The position numbers and the translations under genes are program-made. From positions 1 through 23,571 of IMG/VR virus record IMGVR_UViG_3300041809_000448: a stretch of DNA of 23,571 bases; one strand, written 5' to 3'. The notes under the pieces were generated by a model. The model was given only the letters and a program-made list of their open reading frames with translations, made no database searches and was not told the DNA's origin. Origin of the DNA: a virus. Positions 23,201-23,571 of this stretch are shown here, piece after piece; the first letter of the stretch is position 1; each line of letters opens with the position of its first letter.

Positions 23201-23571
23201 ATTCAGTGCTTCCCGAGCGGGACAGGGGGTGCCTTGCCGCAAGGAGCGAGTTTCGTGGTGGGCGTCTCGGCAAGATCGGCTGGCGGCGCAAGCTACCAGG
23301 TAACCGATTACAATGACGTGTGCCACGTCACGATTCCGCTCGGCTCTCCGCTTGAGCCTACCGGGTCGATAGCGGTCAACATCAACTATGGTGCGGGAGA
23401 CGTGGGCGCGGATATTTATCTGGCCCTTTACGTCCCAGGCAAAGCGTACCAATGGCACTGGGTGGCCACGGTGGGAGCCGGAGTTTCGAGTTATACGATC
23501 ACGGGGAACGAGCAGGCGCCGAATAACTGGCAATCGACCGCAGGCGGCCCGGACACGGTGCAATATCGCCA
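20207..23571 (+). CDS. Very large tail-tip (J-like) host-attachment protein, incomplete at right edge
   Basis: The frame is open from ATG 20207 to the window edge, at least 1121 residues. A hydrophobic N-terminus (LAPLAPWMALIQAGAGLIV, about 14-32) precedes a J-like hub start (IEPWQVCYGRCKTGGALI). J-type motifs appear later: NSALCIADFLCDQTWGY, then YACNGSFKLDAGTMRGKILK with a helix. Between them (about 220-605) are three glycine/serine-rich modules with GGSG and GYG turns (about 221-286, 438-514 and 531-604), like fibre repeats, plus cysteine pairs. The last 200 residues look like beta-sandwich or fibre domains. By analogy it is the tip protein that contacts the host. Five bases separate it from the preceding gene. 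Confidence 0.85.
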   Translation, partial: MGGIASLFSSVSSALAPLAPWMALIQAGAGLIVKELGTLIGGNHPHIPGIAQRNPIEPWQVCYGRCKTGGALIFENVWGDNNQILDLVFVLACHPCQSVDELLIDNKRIQINTNSVPKSAFGPGPNSGTSFSPANESYAISEISRSNDVVNVVCAQDIPWLTAGDNVFLEQIPSAIDQNLNGSYNVSQILSRLSAGGVISMAQVSGALGTGYMVQNNVPVLGGSGAGLTINITSVSSLGEILAWTLNDPGQGYGFSSSMGNQLYVNQITSNGTASNALFTISSVAGAGNVTFTVLNGGPTIAPVSTGLGSAQVTTNWQTYLSTIYIETMLGNQTLGQTFAGMTDGTPWLGSTQNFVSPENPGKAGSNTSGQQFNPWTNYCSLLGKTAVFIRLTNNQGWSYNGIPQFSFLLHGKNNIYDPRNGPAVSQSNGVVISGVAAVGLVSPGLSFVSGDVLSLTQTGGSGVHIVVDTVDGSGAILTAFLDPNNQGMGYFVANGVSATGGHGYGAIFNILSVGSASGIDSVNSASPTGSGSAYKIGDLCQVVQFGAEGGFVNITGVTPSGGITGVMPCLVAGCQGWGYTPANGLSLVGGSGTGGQVNIVSVTGLNAANSFGNYPVGYSENSALCIADFLCDQTWGYKYAYGTDVPLDDLSNQAYVCDTPVPMLIGSTETTEPMYACNGSFKLDAGTMRGKILKDLMTSCGGRLVQYGTIIGYQYFIRPAIWPVNTILPGYTIPSYDLLANADGPVEWKAAPSVSELYNEVRGVYVSPDNFWNRTNFPAYKQDHDHGYDPLNEYPQYSGDINLAADLGERRTLDIELPFTVSCACAQRLAKIELLRRRQWGSGTAKQLMAAWQFVPPDVVNMSFSPLGWSARTVEISSVRPLVEKAQQDGAETVQLGCEIEFQDTDASVYEWSTEEQLSPQGYVQSNYQTGFETELVPYPWSPGYAVPLPGDAINGPATFGLTPVYGFEQPGNPTFGLKIVGTPALNNLDDGIEPPYIQCFPSGTGGALPQGASFVVGVSARSAGGASYQVTDYNDVCHVTIPLGSPLEPTGSIAVNINYGAGDVGADIYLALYVPGKAYQWHWVATVGAGVSSYTITGNEQAPNNWQSTAGGPDTVQYR

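Noticed and set aside
22628-23563. A 311-codon minus-strand frame near the right edge
   Set aside because: It overlaps the continuous J-like gene and is Arg-rich with no domain; it is a shadow frame.
1-23571. CRISPR array, insertion sequence or transposon ends
   Set aside because: I found no regularly spaced repeats with spacers, transposase-like frame or flanking inverted repeats.

Overview
This window is the packaging, head and tail block of a long-tailed (siphovirus-type, HK97-like) phage or prophage. Every gene I can support lies on the + strand, and most are packed with stop/start overlaps (ATGA, GTGA, TGATG) or gaps of a few bases. The DNA looks GC-rich, with Shine-Dalgarno sites of the AGGAG type. 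Together with HK97-type packaging genes this suggests a bacterial, probably Gram-negative, soil or sediment host. I cannot name the host. No integrase, repressor, lysis or replication gene is visible.

Layout. Bases 1-369 hold a doubtful reading frame, an 11-bp tandem repeat and small palindromes, and could be the packaging-site/promoter region. Bases 370-3194 are packaging: a small unknown gene, an HNH endonuclease, a P27-like small terminase and the large terminase. Bases 3195-10671 are the head: portal, a bacterioferritin-like protein, a fused double protease (HK97 prohead protease plus ClpP-like protease with a cysteine-rich tail), major capsid protein, a probable decoration protein, small proteins, the gp6-like adaptor and the head-closure protein. 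Bases 10668-14418 are an uninterrupted cassette of five glycosyltransferase-like genes, welded by start/stop overlaps to head closure on one side and the tail terminator on the other. Bases 14415-23571 are the tail: terminator, tube protein, a CAU tRNA with initiator-like features, a gpG/gpT-type chaperone pair with a lambda-type GGGAAAG slippery site in the correct phase, an HK97-gp10-like protein, the tape measure, two tip-proximal proteins and a very large tip protein (J-like) that runs off the right edge with no stop.

How it works together. Terminase with HNH would cut and package DNA through the portal. The protease would mature the capsid. Adaptor and closure proteins would join the head to a tail of roughly 110 nm (from tape-measure length). 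The unusual parts are the ferritin-fold gene between portal and protease, the double protease with nine cysteines in 29 residues, the glycosyltransferase cassette, and the initiator-like tRNA inside the tail operon. The best unifying guess is a virion whose surface is glycosylated by its own enzymes and whose head module carries metal-related or ferritin-fold components. That is inference, not something the sequence proves.
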